A stretch of DNA of 64,000 bases from Mesoplasma melaleucae (lineage in GTDB: Bacteria > Bacillota_I > Bacilli_A > Mycoplasmatales > Mycoplasmataceae), in contig NZ_CP024964.1 in NCBI RefSeq assembly GCF_002804105.1, positions 248,001 to 312,000 on the forward strand. The letters are read 5' to 3'. Shown here piece after piece: positions 9,672 to 19,104 of this stretch. A program made the translations under genes and the position numbers. Positions within the stretch are counted from its first letter, which is position 1, and each line of letters starts with the position of its first letter. Under the pieces are notes generated by a model. That model saw only the letters and a list, made by a program, of their open reading frames with translations, was not told where the DNA came from and made no database searches.

Positions 9672-12149
9672 TTATTTTCTGATTATACTTGAAACAGCAA
9701 AATATTTGTTTCCTAGTCATTCGTTTTCTGGTGTTTTTTCTCTAATTAAAGTTACTTGATATACTTCTTTAATTTTGTATTTTTTATTTTGATAAATTAA
9801 ATTATATTTAATATTTGCTTCTTCATGAATTTTATCAAAATTGGTATAACTTAAAATATTTGATGTTCAATTATTTTGATCCACAAAATGCCCAAATTGA
9901 TCGTCATAATATTTTTTTTCTGATACGTTTGTCATTCATAAAATTCCTTTAAACAACAATGATATTAATCTAATTGTATTTTCACCTTTTTCAGGCATTT
10001 CAACTCTTGTTTCATTTTTTTCAGCATCTTTAAGAATAACACCATGACCATATGCCTGTGCAATTGCATCAAAAATACTTCCATCAATAAATTTACTTGA
10101 GTTTTTAGGATCTAGTCCTAAAACATTAACTATTGACTTTGAATCTTTAACTTCAACATCATTAAATTTAACAGTTTTATTACGCACTGCTGCAGCGACA
10201 ACTTTTAACGTTGCAAATAAGTTATTAGGTTCTTCTAAAACTTCTTCTTTATTTTCTTCATCAATAATAGTTATTTGTTCAAAACTTTTATTTAATAGCG
10301 ATAATAAAATTGTTCTAACTGCTCCTAAATCAAAGAAGTATTCATTACTTTCATATTTGGCTTCATTAAATTGATTTCCAATTGCTTTAAAAATACTTGC
10401 AATTGTTCAATCTTTTAATCCATATAAGAATTGTAAGTTATTATCATAATCAACATTTAACATTTGTGTAAATATAATATCCATTTTAGTATTAAATATT
10501 GAGCTTAAATCTTTAAAGTTTTGAATTACAGCTTCTCCAATAATGTCTTTTTTTGTAAAGTAATTAACTGATTGGAATATACTTTTTAATAATCCACCAT
10601 TATTTAACGCCCCAAAAGGATTTGGAACTGATGCTATACTTCCAATTAATTTAAATGGTTCAGCATCAATCACTACTTTCCCAGCTTTTTTATTGATTGA
10701 ATCAGCTACAAAATATAAAACATCTCCAATTAATAAAATTGATTTGCCATCTTCTGTTAATGGTTTAAACAATACTTCATTTAATAATACTTTAAGTATT
10801 GTATAAATACTTTTATCTTCATCTGCTAGTATTTCTTTTAAAACATCAATTAATCTATAAATTTCTTTAATGACTTCTTTTGGTAATGTGTTATTTGAAT
10901 TTATTAAGCCCATTAAGAATTTAATGATTTGTTCAATATTAAGACCAAAAATGTTAGTTGATCTTGAACTTGCCGATAATGTGTTTCCTGTAGTTTCTTT
11001 GCCAGCTAAAACATTAAATAATGAATCAAAAATAATGTTAGTTTTTGGTTTAAAATCTCCTCTTTCAGCAGGAATTCCTAAAAGAATAATAACAAAGTTT
11101 TTAGCTTTTTGAATATCTCTTCCTGGATCTAAGAAGTTGTTTAAAACTTTAAATAACTTATTAATATTAATTTGATCATAATTTTTAACATCATCTGTTG
11201 TTACTTTTTCTGTTAATACATCTGTTAAATCTTCACTTGTTATTGTTTTATCAGTTAAATCAGCAAATTCTTGTACATATCACACAAGTGTAAATACATA
11301 TTGAAGCGCAGAACCTACTGTTGAAATAGTTTTACCTACTTCACCGTCTGCTTTAGTTTCAGTTCCATTTTTGTTTAAAATAGCTTTTCAGAATGTATCA
11401 CTAATCTTAGTAAATGCTTCATAACGTGTGCTTCCAACATATGCATTTAATGGATTAACTAAAACACGACTTAAATCAGGTAAAGTTTTAATTTTATCAG
11501 CAATACCATCAATAGTTGTAGCAATACTTTCTTTTGTTGCATCTGGAACTTGGTTTAATAATGTAGCAATATTATCATTTAAGAATCCAGCTTCAGCAGT
11601 ACTAAAGTCACTACCAAAAACCATTCCTAATAATGACGAAGCTATACCAGCTGTTTTAGTTATACTACTTGAACCTGTTTTAGTTCCTTTATAAATTTCA
11701 TCATTTTTAATAGCTGAAGAAGTTATGTTGTTAACTCAATTTTTTCCATAATTTTTAAATAAGTAACGATCCATTTTAACATTATCATCAATACCTTCAT
11801 TTACTGTTGAGTTGACTAAATCACTTTTTGGTAAAAATGCACTAGCTTTTAAACCACTAAAATTATTGATTAAATAAGAATAATCTACATTTGCATTTGA
11901 TGAAGAATATTCAACACCATTAATTTTTCTACTATTATTTTTGTAGTCTTGAACAACTATTTTATCTTGTTCTGCTTTATTACTAGAAGTTAATATTTGA
12001 GCTTCTGCTGAAACATTAGCAACATTAATAATTTTTTGAATACTTTTAGCAAATTCACTTCTTGCTTTTGCAGTATATGTACATCCTAGTGTTACAGTTG
12101 TTGAAGCAATCATACTAACTGCAGTAAGACTTAAAAGCATTTTTTTCAT
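9672..12149 (-). CDS. Large probable lipoprotein (825 aa)
   Basis: 825 residues. The N-terminus is MKKMLLSLTAVSMIASTTVT followed by LGC, a signal peptide with Cys23 as likely lipidation site, although TLGC is a loose lipobox. The remainder is hydrophilic, mature and surface-exposed in type, with many Asn, Lys and Ser and several TGA Trp codons, but no catalytic motif I recognise. It is co-transcribed with the giant permease, which starts 18 bases after its stop. It may be the extracellular partner or substrate-recruiting part of that transporter; this is inferred from position. Confidence 0.75.
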
Positions 12150-12200
12150 ATTAACTCCCTTTCCGTTTATTGATTTAATATAATTAAAAATATTTATTTA

Positions 12201-12206
12201 ATTATA
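12201..12206 (-). promoter_or_regulatory. Extended -10 of lipoprotein-permease operon
   Basis: On the minus strand TGGTATAAT, an extended -10, lies about 52 bases before the lipoprotein ATG. The -35 region is poor (TTGAAA is only 12 bases away). Confidence 0.55.
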
Positions 12207-12265
12207 CCATTTTTAGAGTTTCAAAATTAAAAATTAAGAAAAAATAATTGTTTTAAAAATAAAAA

Positions 12266-12287
12266 ATAAGGGCTAATAAAACCTTAT
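12266..12287 (-). terminator. Terminator after gapN
   Basis: ATAAGG and CCTTAT form a short stem with a 10-base loop just after the gapN stop, and the minus strand then runs into a T-rich tract. Confidence 0.5.
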
Positions 12288-12293
12288 AGTTTG

Positions 12294-13712
12294 TTATTTT
12301 TTAATTATGATTCCACGATATCTTGTTGTTGATAAAATAGTTTCTTTAATTCCTTGAACTCCAAATCCAGAATCCTTAACTCCTAAAAATGGTAAGACAT
12401 CAGGACCTCTTTGAGTACGACGGTTAATATTAACTGTTCCTACTTCAAGTTGTTCAGCAATTTTATAAGCTAAATCAACATCTTTTGAATAAATTGATGT
12501 TTGCAATCCAAAATTAGATTTGTTTGCTACTCTAATCATTTCATCGATTTCTTCAATTCTAATAATTGGTAAAACAGGTCCAAATGGTTCTTCTCAAGCT
12601 ACATTCATATCAACTGTTACATAATCTAGTAAAGTTGGTTCTAATAAGTTTTGTTTTCTTGTACCACCATGTAACACTTTAGCACCTTTACTTGTTGCAT
12701 CATTAATTAAATCCATTACAAAATCAGCACTTTTTATATCAATCATTGGTGTAATAACTGGATTATCAATTGGTAAACCAACAGATAATTTAATTACTTC
12801 ATTTTTAATTAATCCAACAATTTTATCAGCGATTGCATTTTTTGTAATAACTCTTTTAATTGCAGTACATCTTTGTCCAGAATAACTATAAGCTCCAGCA
12901 ACAATATCTTTTGCAATATGCTCTAAGTTATGATCATCTAACAAGATAGCAGCATCTTTCCCACCAAGTTCTAATACTAAATCTTTTGAACTTGAAATTT
13001 GCATTAATCTTTTTCCAACTTGCACACTTCCTGTAAATGAAATGAAATTGATTAATGGGTTAGTCACAATCACATCTCCAATATCTCTTCCACGTCCAGT
13101 TACTACGTTTAAAACACCAGCTGGTATTCCTGCTTTAACTGCTAATTGAATGATTTTTATTCCCACAACACTACCTTGAGTAGCTGGTTTATAAACAAAT
13201 GTATTTCCAGTTAATAATCCTGGTGCTAATTTTGAAACACTTAAATTAATAGGGTAGTTAAATGGTGAAATAGCGACACCAACACCTTTTGCAATACGTT
13301 TGTATTTAGCAATAATATCTTCTGTAATTCCTTTTGAATCTTTATTGTAAGTTAAAACATCCATATCTTTGTATTCTGAAATTGTTAAATAAATGTATTC
13401 AGCAGTTCTGCGAACTTCAGTTAAACAATCATTATAAGATTTTGCAATTTCATGCATCATTGTTGTAGCTAAATCTTGTTCATTAGCTAATAACAATTCT
13501 TTTCATTTTATTAAAAATTCAATTCTTTTTTCTACACCTAATGCTTCTCATTTTTTTTGAGCTGCTTTAGCTGCTTTGAAAGCCTCATCAATTTCTTCTG
13601 CTACTAAAGCGCTTACTTGAGCATAAACTTCTCCAGTTGCTGGATCCATAATGTCTAAATAAGTTTTTGTTTCGATTTCTTTGTTATTAATTATTGCTTT
13701 AAATTTTTTCAT
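12294..13712 (-). CDS. gapN: NADP-dependent glyceraldehyde-3-phosphate dehydrogenase (GapN-type aldehyde dehydrogenase)
   Basis: 472 residues, the usual length for GapN. It oxidises glyceraldehyde-3-phosphate directly to 3-phosphoglycerate in the cytosol, making NADPH and bypassing the ATP-forming step. Landmarks of the aldehyde dehydrogenase fold are visible: SPFNYPINL, ISFTGSVQVGKR (cofactor loop), LELGGKDAAI with Glu248, SGQRCTAIKRV with catalytic Cys282, and EEPFGPVLP near the C-terminus. The GQRCTAIKR form of the cysteine motif is typical of GapN rather than general aldehyde dehydrogenases. CCAAAGGAGG before the ATG fixes the start. It stands alone with its own terminator. Confidence 0.85.
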
Positions 13713-13792
13713 ATTGTCCTCCTTTGGACTTAATTAAATTGTAAAACATTAAACCTACTATAAAGCAACATAAAAATTAAATTCATTTAATT

Positions 13793-14542
13793 TTAGATAT
13801 TATACATAATAATAGAACCAGCAATTGCTGCGTTTAATGATTTAACATCATTATTCATTTCAATGTTTAAATTAATATCAATTAGGTCATGTAACTCAAG
13901 ACTAATTCCATTTGCTTCGTTTCCTATTATTAATGCATATTTTTGTTTTTTATCAAAAGTTATGCTACTTAATGATTTACAATTTGTGTTTAAAACAGTC
14001 CCAATGATTATGTAATCATTTTCTTTTAGTTCATTAATTGTTGTTAATAAATCAGCATTGACTAAGTTAACTGAAAATAAATTTCCTTGTGTTGATCTTA
14101 ATACTTTAGGATTATAAAAACTTACTGAATGGTTAGATGCAACCACTGTTTGAAAGTTAAATGAAGCTGCACTTCTAATTAATGTTCCCATATTACCAGG
14201 ATCTTGTATTTGATCAAGTAATAAAATATTTTGATCTAAATTAAGCTTTTGTGTTGCTAATTCACAAACTGCAAAAATTCCTTGGTTTGTTTTTGTTGAA
14301 GCAATTTTATTAGATACATTATCTGTGATTAACACGCATTCATAATTCATTGATGCATCAATCTTATCTAACATTCTTTCTTCTAAAAAGATGCTTCTAA
14401 CAAGGTTTCTTTTAATTGCTTCATCAACCATATGAAGTCCTTCAATAAAAAATGCTTGTTCTTCAATTTGAAATTTCTTTTCATCTCTTAACTTAACAAT
14501 ATCTTTAATTCTATTATTTGTTACTGATGTTATCTTTTCCAT
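13793..14542 (-). CDS. SpoU/TrmH-family RNA 2'-O-methyltransferase
   Basis: 249 residues. It transfers a methyl group from S-adenosylmethionine to a ribose in rRNA or tRNA. The three SPOUT motifs are present: LLDQIQDPGNMGTLIRSA, ALIIGNEANGIS and LNAAIAGSIIMY, which form the knotted SAM site. The N-terminal 100 residues match the substrate-binding domain of RlmB/TsnR-like members (ITSVTNNRIKDIVKLRD...FFIEGLHMV). I start at ATG 14542, one base after the dUTPase stop; an in-frame ATG at 14581 would overlap that gene and is less likely. The exact target nucleotide cannot be told. Confidence 0.85.
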   Translation of the reverse strand: MEKITSVTNNRIKDIVKLRDEKKFQIEEQAFFIEGLHMVDEAIKRNLVRSIFLEERMLDKIDASMNYECVLITDNVSNKIASTKTNQGIFAVCELATQKLNLDQNILLLDQIQDPGNMGTLIRSAASFNFQTVVASNHSVSFYNPKVLRSTQGNLFSVNLVNADLLTTINELKENDYIIIGTVLNTNCKSLSSITFDKKQKYALIIGNEANGISLELHDLIDINLNIEMNNDVKSLNAAIAGSIIMYNI

Positions 14543-14543
14543 A

Positions 14544-15047
14544 TTAGTAATTATCCACTTGTCTTTGTTGATTCTTTTCATGCTTTGCTTTGTATGTTTC
14601 GATTAGCTCAGCTTCTGAGTAATTTTGCACTTTAGCAATTTGTAAAAATGCATTGAACACATTTGCAAATGTTTGATTATTTGGTGTATTAACTAAACTT
14701 GTTAAATCTTTAATCAATTCAAAGTAACAATGAATATTATTTTTGTAACCTAAATCATTAAAATCAAATTGCTCAAAATCGAAGTTAATTTGATTACCAA
14801 TACTAATAATAAAATGTAACCCATCAATATATTCTTCTAATTGAACATTGCGAGCACCAGGCGCACCTTGTTTTCAATATTTAAAACTTTTTTCTTCATT
14901 GGCATATTCACCTAATTCAACTCAGAACGCAATTATCTTTTTTCTAAACATATCATGGTCTAATGCTAACTTATGCTTTTCTAATATTTTATTATCTAAA
15001 AACTCTTGTTGCTCGCTTAATCACTTAAGTGTTGCTTTTTTAATCAT
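14544..15047 (-). CDS. dut: Dimeric (all-alpha) dUTP diphosphatase
   Basis: 167 residues. It hydrolyses dUTP to dUMP and so keeps uracil out of DNA. The all-alpha NTP-hydrolase metal motifs are seen: ILEKHKLALDHDMFRKKI, AFWVELGEYANEEKSFKYWK with its ExxxE pair, and LEEYIDGLHFIIS giving the ExxD. Three TGA Trp codons break it in the standard code. It overlaps nothing; the methylase ATG follows one base after the stop, so both are one transcript. A uracil-DNA glycosylase gene is also present (25489-26139), giving both arms of uracil control. Confidence 0.8.
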
Positions 15048-15140
15048 AATGACTCCTTTAACCTTTTTAATATTCTATATTACTGATTTTAACTTAATAT
15101 TTTTTTTAATTTTAAAATAAAGTATTGAAAATAAAAAAAA

Positions 15141-15175
15141 ACAGAGTTTAAATTATTGACTAATTTAACTTCTGT
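15141..15175 (-). terminator. Terminator after pgi
   Basis: ACAGAGTTTAAATTA and TAATTTAACTTCTGT form a 15-base stem with two imperfect pairs and a TTGAC loop, with a T run following on the minus strand. Confidence 0.7.
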
Positions 15176-15187
15176 ATAGTTTTTTTA

Positions 15188-16468
15188 TTATTTAACTCCT
15201 GGTTTACCAAGTAATTTAAACATATTGTATTTATAAACTTCAACTCCTGGTTGATCAAATGGATTAACTTCTAATAAGTATCCACTCATTGCAACTGCAA
15301 TTTCAAAGAAGTAAACTAAGTAACCAAATTGAATATCATCCATTTTATCAAATTCCAATACAATGTTTGGCATTTTACCTGTGTTAACGTGTGCATCAAT
15401 TACACCTTCAATAGCAGTTGAATTAATTTCATGGAATGTTTTTCCTGCTAAGTAGTTTAACCCATCATAGTTATCAGCATTAGCTTCAACTAACATGTTT
15501 GCAACTGGTTCTTTAATTTTAATAATTGTTTCAAATAAAACATTTTTTGCACCTTCTTGAACTCATTGTCCTAATGAGTGTAAGTCAGTTGAGAAGATCA
15601 TTGAAGTTGGATACAAACCTTTATTATCTTTTCCTTCTGATTCTCCAAATAATTGTTTTCATCATTCTGCTGTATATTGCATTTGTAATTCATAAGCAAC
15701 TAAAGCTTCTGCTTTGTATCCTTGATTGTACAATGCATTACGTGCTGCAGCATATTTATATGCTTCGTTTGTTAAATCGCCTTGAATTAATTCATCCATT
15801 GCTTTATTTGCACCAGCAAAAATATTATCTGTATTTATTCCAGCAACTAATAATGGGAAGATTCCTACAGGTGTTAAAACTGAGAAACGTCCACCAATGT
15901 CATCTGGAATTACAAATGTAGGATAACCTTTGTTATTAGCAAGAGTTTTTAATGCTCCTTTTGCTTTGTCAGTTACAGCAACAATTAATTCTTTTGAAGC
16001 TTCAACCCCAACTTGTTCAATTAATTGTTTTTCTAATGTTCTAAATGCAATTCCTGGTTCTGTTGTTGTTCCTGATTTAGAAATAACACAAATTCCAAAT
16101 TTTTTACCTTTTAAGTATTCTGATAATTGAGCAACATATGTTGAACTCATTGTGTGTCCTGCATAAATTACTTGAACTTTATCTGAATGATTAATTCCTC
16201 TAATCATTTCATCAGCAGCTCTAATTCCTAAATATGAACCACCAATTCCAACAGTTACTAAAACATCAATTTTATTTCTTAACGAAGCAGCAATTTTTTT
16301 CATTTCTTCATATTCTTTTTTGTCAAATGTTTTTGGTCATTCAATTCAACCTAAAAAATCATTACCTTTTCCAGATTTATTAACGATCATCTCATGAACT
16401 TTTTTAACTTTTGCTTCATTTAAATTAGCAACGTTTAGTCCTGAATGTTGTAAATCAACTTTAATCAT
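15188..16468 (-). CDS. pgi: Glucose-6-phosphate isomerase
   Basis: 426 residues, the length of the bacterial Gram-positive form. It interconverts glucose-6-phosphate and fructose-6-phosphate, directly after uptake by the PTS permease at 56115-58217. Motifs seen: [33 protein letters not shown] (phosphate-binding SGTTTE), [16 protein letters not shown] and, near the end, [13 protein letters not shown]. The only useful start is ATG 16468 with AAGGAGAAAATGT upstream. It has its own promoter and terminator. Confidence 0.95.
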
Positions 16469-16504
16469 ACATTTTCTCCTTAAATTTTTTACTTTACAAA
16501 ACTA

Positions 16505-16510
16505 ATTATA
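16505..16510 (-). promoter_or_regulatory. -10 box of pgi
   Basis: TATAAT on the minus strand about 36 bases before the pgi start, within an AT-rich leader. No good -35. Confidence 0.5.
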
Positions 16511-16560
16511 CTCTTATGAATATAAAAAAATAGCAATTTGATCGGCAAAGAAAAATAAAA

Positions 16561-16580
16561 AAATAGGCTTAAACCCATTT
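16561..16580 (-). terminator. Weak terminator after formyl-THF cyclo-ligase
   Basis: AAATAGG and CCCATTT form a 7-base stem with one mismatch; on the minus strand it is followed by a T-rich run. It lies beyond the second in-frame stop at 16582, not directly after the first stop at 16645. Confidence 0.45.
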
Positions 16581-16644
16581 ATTACCCAACTATTGTTTTG
16601 TCATTAAATACTGAGTATGTTACATCATAATCAAAGTCTTTGTC

Positions 16645-17229
16645 TTATTCAAAAAATGGTACATATATTTCTTTTTCAGTAATAACATTATCTAATCTAA
16701 CATCAAATTCTTCAGCATCAATTGTTTCATTTGATAATTGCGAAGATGCTGATAATCCAATTTTATATCCTAAATAATCATTTTCATTTATTCAACGATC
16801 ATAAAAACCTCTACCCATACCAATTCTGTTTAATCTTAGATCAAAAGCCACTAATGGAATAAACATTGTATTAATGTAGTTATTTTCTGGTAATAATTCA
16901 CAAGTTTTTTTAGGTTGTAAAATATTTAATATTTTATTTTTTTCTAAATCAGTTTCTAAATTAGTAATTCTTCTGAATTCCATTGTATTATTTTCAAGAA
17001 TTAAAGGAACATAAACTTCAATACCCTTTTTTAAACTTGTTTGAATAATGTTTAGAGTGTTTGGTTCGTTTTCTGTTGCAAGATAAATAGCTATTTTATT
17101 TAAATTATATCTTTCAATATAATGATTAACTTTTCGTTCAATTATTTTATTAACTTCTTCTTTGTATGCTTTTGATAAAAAAGATCTAGTTTTTAAAAAT
17201 TTGTCTCTGATTTGACTCTTGTTACTCAT
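16645..17229 (-). CDS. 5-formyltetrahydrofolate cyclo-ligase
   Basis: 194 residues. It converts 5-formyl-THF to 5,10-methenyl-THF with ATP in one-carbon metabolism. The N-terminus KSQIRDKFLKTR and the conserved MFIPLVAFDLRLNRIGMGRGFYDRW (start of the GxGxGFYDR signature at its end) identify the family. The ATG at 17229 is preceded by AAAGGAAAA. The reading frame stops at TAA 16645 but then stays open for 20 further codons, DKDFDYDVTYSVFNDKTIVG, to the next TAA at 16582. This suggests the gene was once longer and has gained a nonsense mutation near the end; the catalytic part is complete. Confidence 0.85.
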
Positions 17230-17283
17230 AGTTTTTTCCTTTCAAATAATTATTTATTGCATATATAATTATAAATAAACAAA

Positions 17284-17712
17284 TTATTCAATAATCTCAT
17301 TTATAACATCAATAGCTAAATTGGCGCATAATATACGATTTTTTTGCTTATTTATGTTTTTAAATACAACTAAATCGCCTAAAATTGCCAAATTATTTGA
17401 GATTCCTGTATTTAAAAACGCTTGATATTCACTAATTATTGTTTTTATTTCGTCTAGTTTTTTATCTTTAATTAAATTAAAGAATATATCAGCACTTGAG
17501 GTTGCTACAGAACATGCTGTTCCTTCAAAATTAATTGCTTTAAAAGTCTGATTTTCAATTAAAATTTCAATTTGCATTTCATCAGCACAAGTTTGTGATT
17601 TTGCATCTTTTAAAATAGCATTTTCAAGCTGTTTAATTCCTTTATTATCAGGGTTTGTAAAATGTTCCATTAATATTTTTCTTAATAAAATATCATCATT
17701 TATATCTATCAT
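17284..17712 (-). CDS. sufU: Iron-sulfur cluster scaffold/sulfur transfer protein SufU
   Basis: 142 residues of the IscU/SufU family. Three conserved cysteines are seen, Cys42 (TCADEM), Cys67 (GTACSV) and Cys129 (ILCANL), plus Asp44, the set that binds zinc or a nascent cluster and accepts sulfur from SufS. It begins nine bases after the sufS stop with a strong AAGGAG, so both are one operon. No sufB, sufC or sufD is nearby, as in other mollicutes, so this pair may be the whole system. The family is sure; whether it acts as scaffold or only sulfur acceptor is not. Confidence 0.85.
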   Translation of the reverse strand: MIDINDDILLRKILMEHFTNPDNKGIKQLENAILKDAKSQTCADEMQIEILIENQTFKAINFEGTACSVATSSADIFFNLIKDKKLDEIKTIISEYQAFLNTGISNNLAILGDLVVFKNINKQKNRILCANLAIDVINEIIE

Positions 17713-17721
17713 TTTATCTCC

Positions 17722-18948
17722 TTAAAATAAGACATCTAAAAAATTATTTACAGTCTTTAATGCTTCAACTAATTTGTCTATTTCTACTTTATTATTATGA
17801 ATTCCAAAACTTGCTCTAACTGCAATTTTTGTATTAATTACACCTTCAATTCTTCTAGCACAACTTGCTCCACCACGTACTGAAATATTGAATTTATCAT
17901 CTAAGTAATTAGTAATATCTTGTGGATTTACACCATTAACATTAAATAAAATAATTGGTGATTTAACGTCTAAATTATAAAAAGTTATAAAGTCTTCGAG
18001 ATTAGTTTCTTTAACTCTTTTTACAAAGTATTCTTTTAGTTCTAATTCATGTTTTTCAATTTCATGTAAATCAATTTTATTAATAAAATTTAACGCTGCT
18101 ATGTAACCAACAATTCCACTAATATTTGGTGTACCAGCTTCTAATTTTTCAGGTATACTTGCAAGTGTATAATCAACTAAGTTTTCTTCAATTTTTAAAC
18201 TCATTCTACCACCATAAAAGATTGGTTCTAGAGTATTAAGTAAGTCATATTTTCCATATAAACACCCAACCCCAAATGGGCCATACATTTTATGTGCTGA
18301 TCATGACATAAAATCAATGTTTCAAGCTTGAACATCTGTTTTAATATGGCCAATTGCTTGAGCAGCATCTACATGAACAATAATATCATTATTAAACTCT
18401 TTAATTACTTCAGTAATTAATTTAATATCATTTAATGCTCCAATAGTGTTAGAAACACTAGCAAAGGTTACAATTTTTGTTTTATTGTTTAACATTTGTT
18501 TTAATGATTCAATATTAATTGTGAAATCATGATTTAATGCTATTTTTTTAATTTTAGCTCCCGTTTTATTAGCTATTGCAATTCATGGTAATAAGTTAGC
18601 TGAATGTTCTAATTCAGTTAATAATATTTCATCATTTTTTTTAAGATTATTTCTTAATCCGTTTGCTAATAAATTAATTGAATGTGTCGCACCACTAGTA
18701 AATACAATTTCTTCGATTTTATTTGCGTTAATAAATGTTTTTGATAAGCTTCTTGCTTGTTTGATTAATTCAAATGCTTCAAAACCTTTTTTATAGTCAA
18801 TGGCATATGGATTTGATCCATTTTCGCTTAAAAATTTCATTTCAGCATCAATAACTTCTTGAACTTTAAGACTAGTTGCTGAACTGTCAAAATATATTAA
18901 ATTACTTGCTTTATTACTAAATGGAAAAAAATGCTTTAAGTCCTTCAT
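17722..18948 (-). CDS. sufS: Cysteine desulfurase (class V aminotransferase), SufS-like
   Basis: 408 residues. It removes sulfur from cysteine as an enzyme persulfide, using pyridoxal phosphate, and passes it to SufU. Seen are IYFDSSATSLKVQEVIDA at the N-terminus, VDAAQAIGHI, the cofactor lysine in SAHKMYG (Lys220), FGVGCLYG, and RGGASCARR with the persulfide cysteine (Cys363). The N-terminal TGA Trp codons split it under the standard code. The ribosome site is weak (GTAGG). It is the first gene of the sufS-sufU operon, divergent from the lipoprotein operon. Confidence 0.9.
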
Positions 18949-18976
18949 TTCACAAACCTACGTTTCTATCTAAATA

Positions 18977-18982
18977 ATTATA
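18977..18982 (-). promoter_or_regulatory. -10 box of sufS-sufU
   Basis: TATAAT on the minus strand about 28 bases before the sufS start, in the divergent gap with the plus-strand lipoprotein operon. Confidence 0.5.
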
Positions 18983-19001
18983 CTATTTAAGAAACAAAAG
19001 T

Positions 19002-19032
19002 TTGGCAATTTTAATGCCTTTTGGGTTATAAT
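19002..19032 (+). promoter_or_regulatory. Promoter of lipoprotein-HIT operon
   Basis: TTGGCA (19002-19007) and TATAAT (19027-19032) with a 19-base spacer, slightly long. The start codon follows 72 bases later, with AGGAGGAAAG just before it. Confidence 0.55.
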
Positions 19033-19104
19033 ATTACCAATGCTTATATAAAAATATAAATAATAAGTGTTAAATAAACAATTTTTAAACAGGAGGAAAG
19101 AAAA

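Noticed and set aside
14543-14581. Longer start (ATG 14581) for the TrmH-family methylase
   Set aside because: It would overlap the dUTPase end by 38 bases and adds residues not typical of the family; ATG 14542 directly follows the stop.
15526-15921. Open frame of 131 codons on the plus strand
   Set aside because: Antisense to pgi, of shadow composition (Leu, His, Gln repeats).
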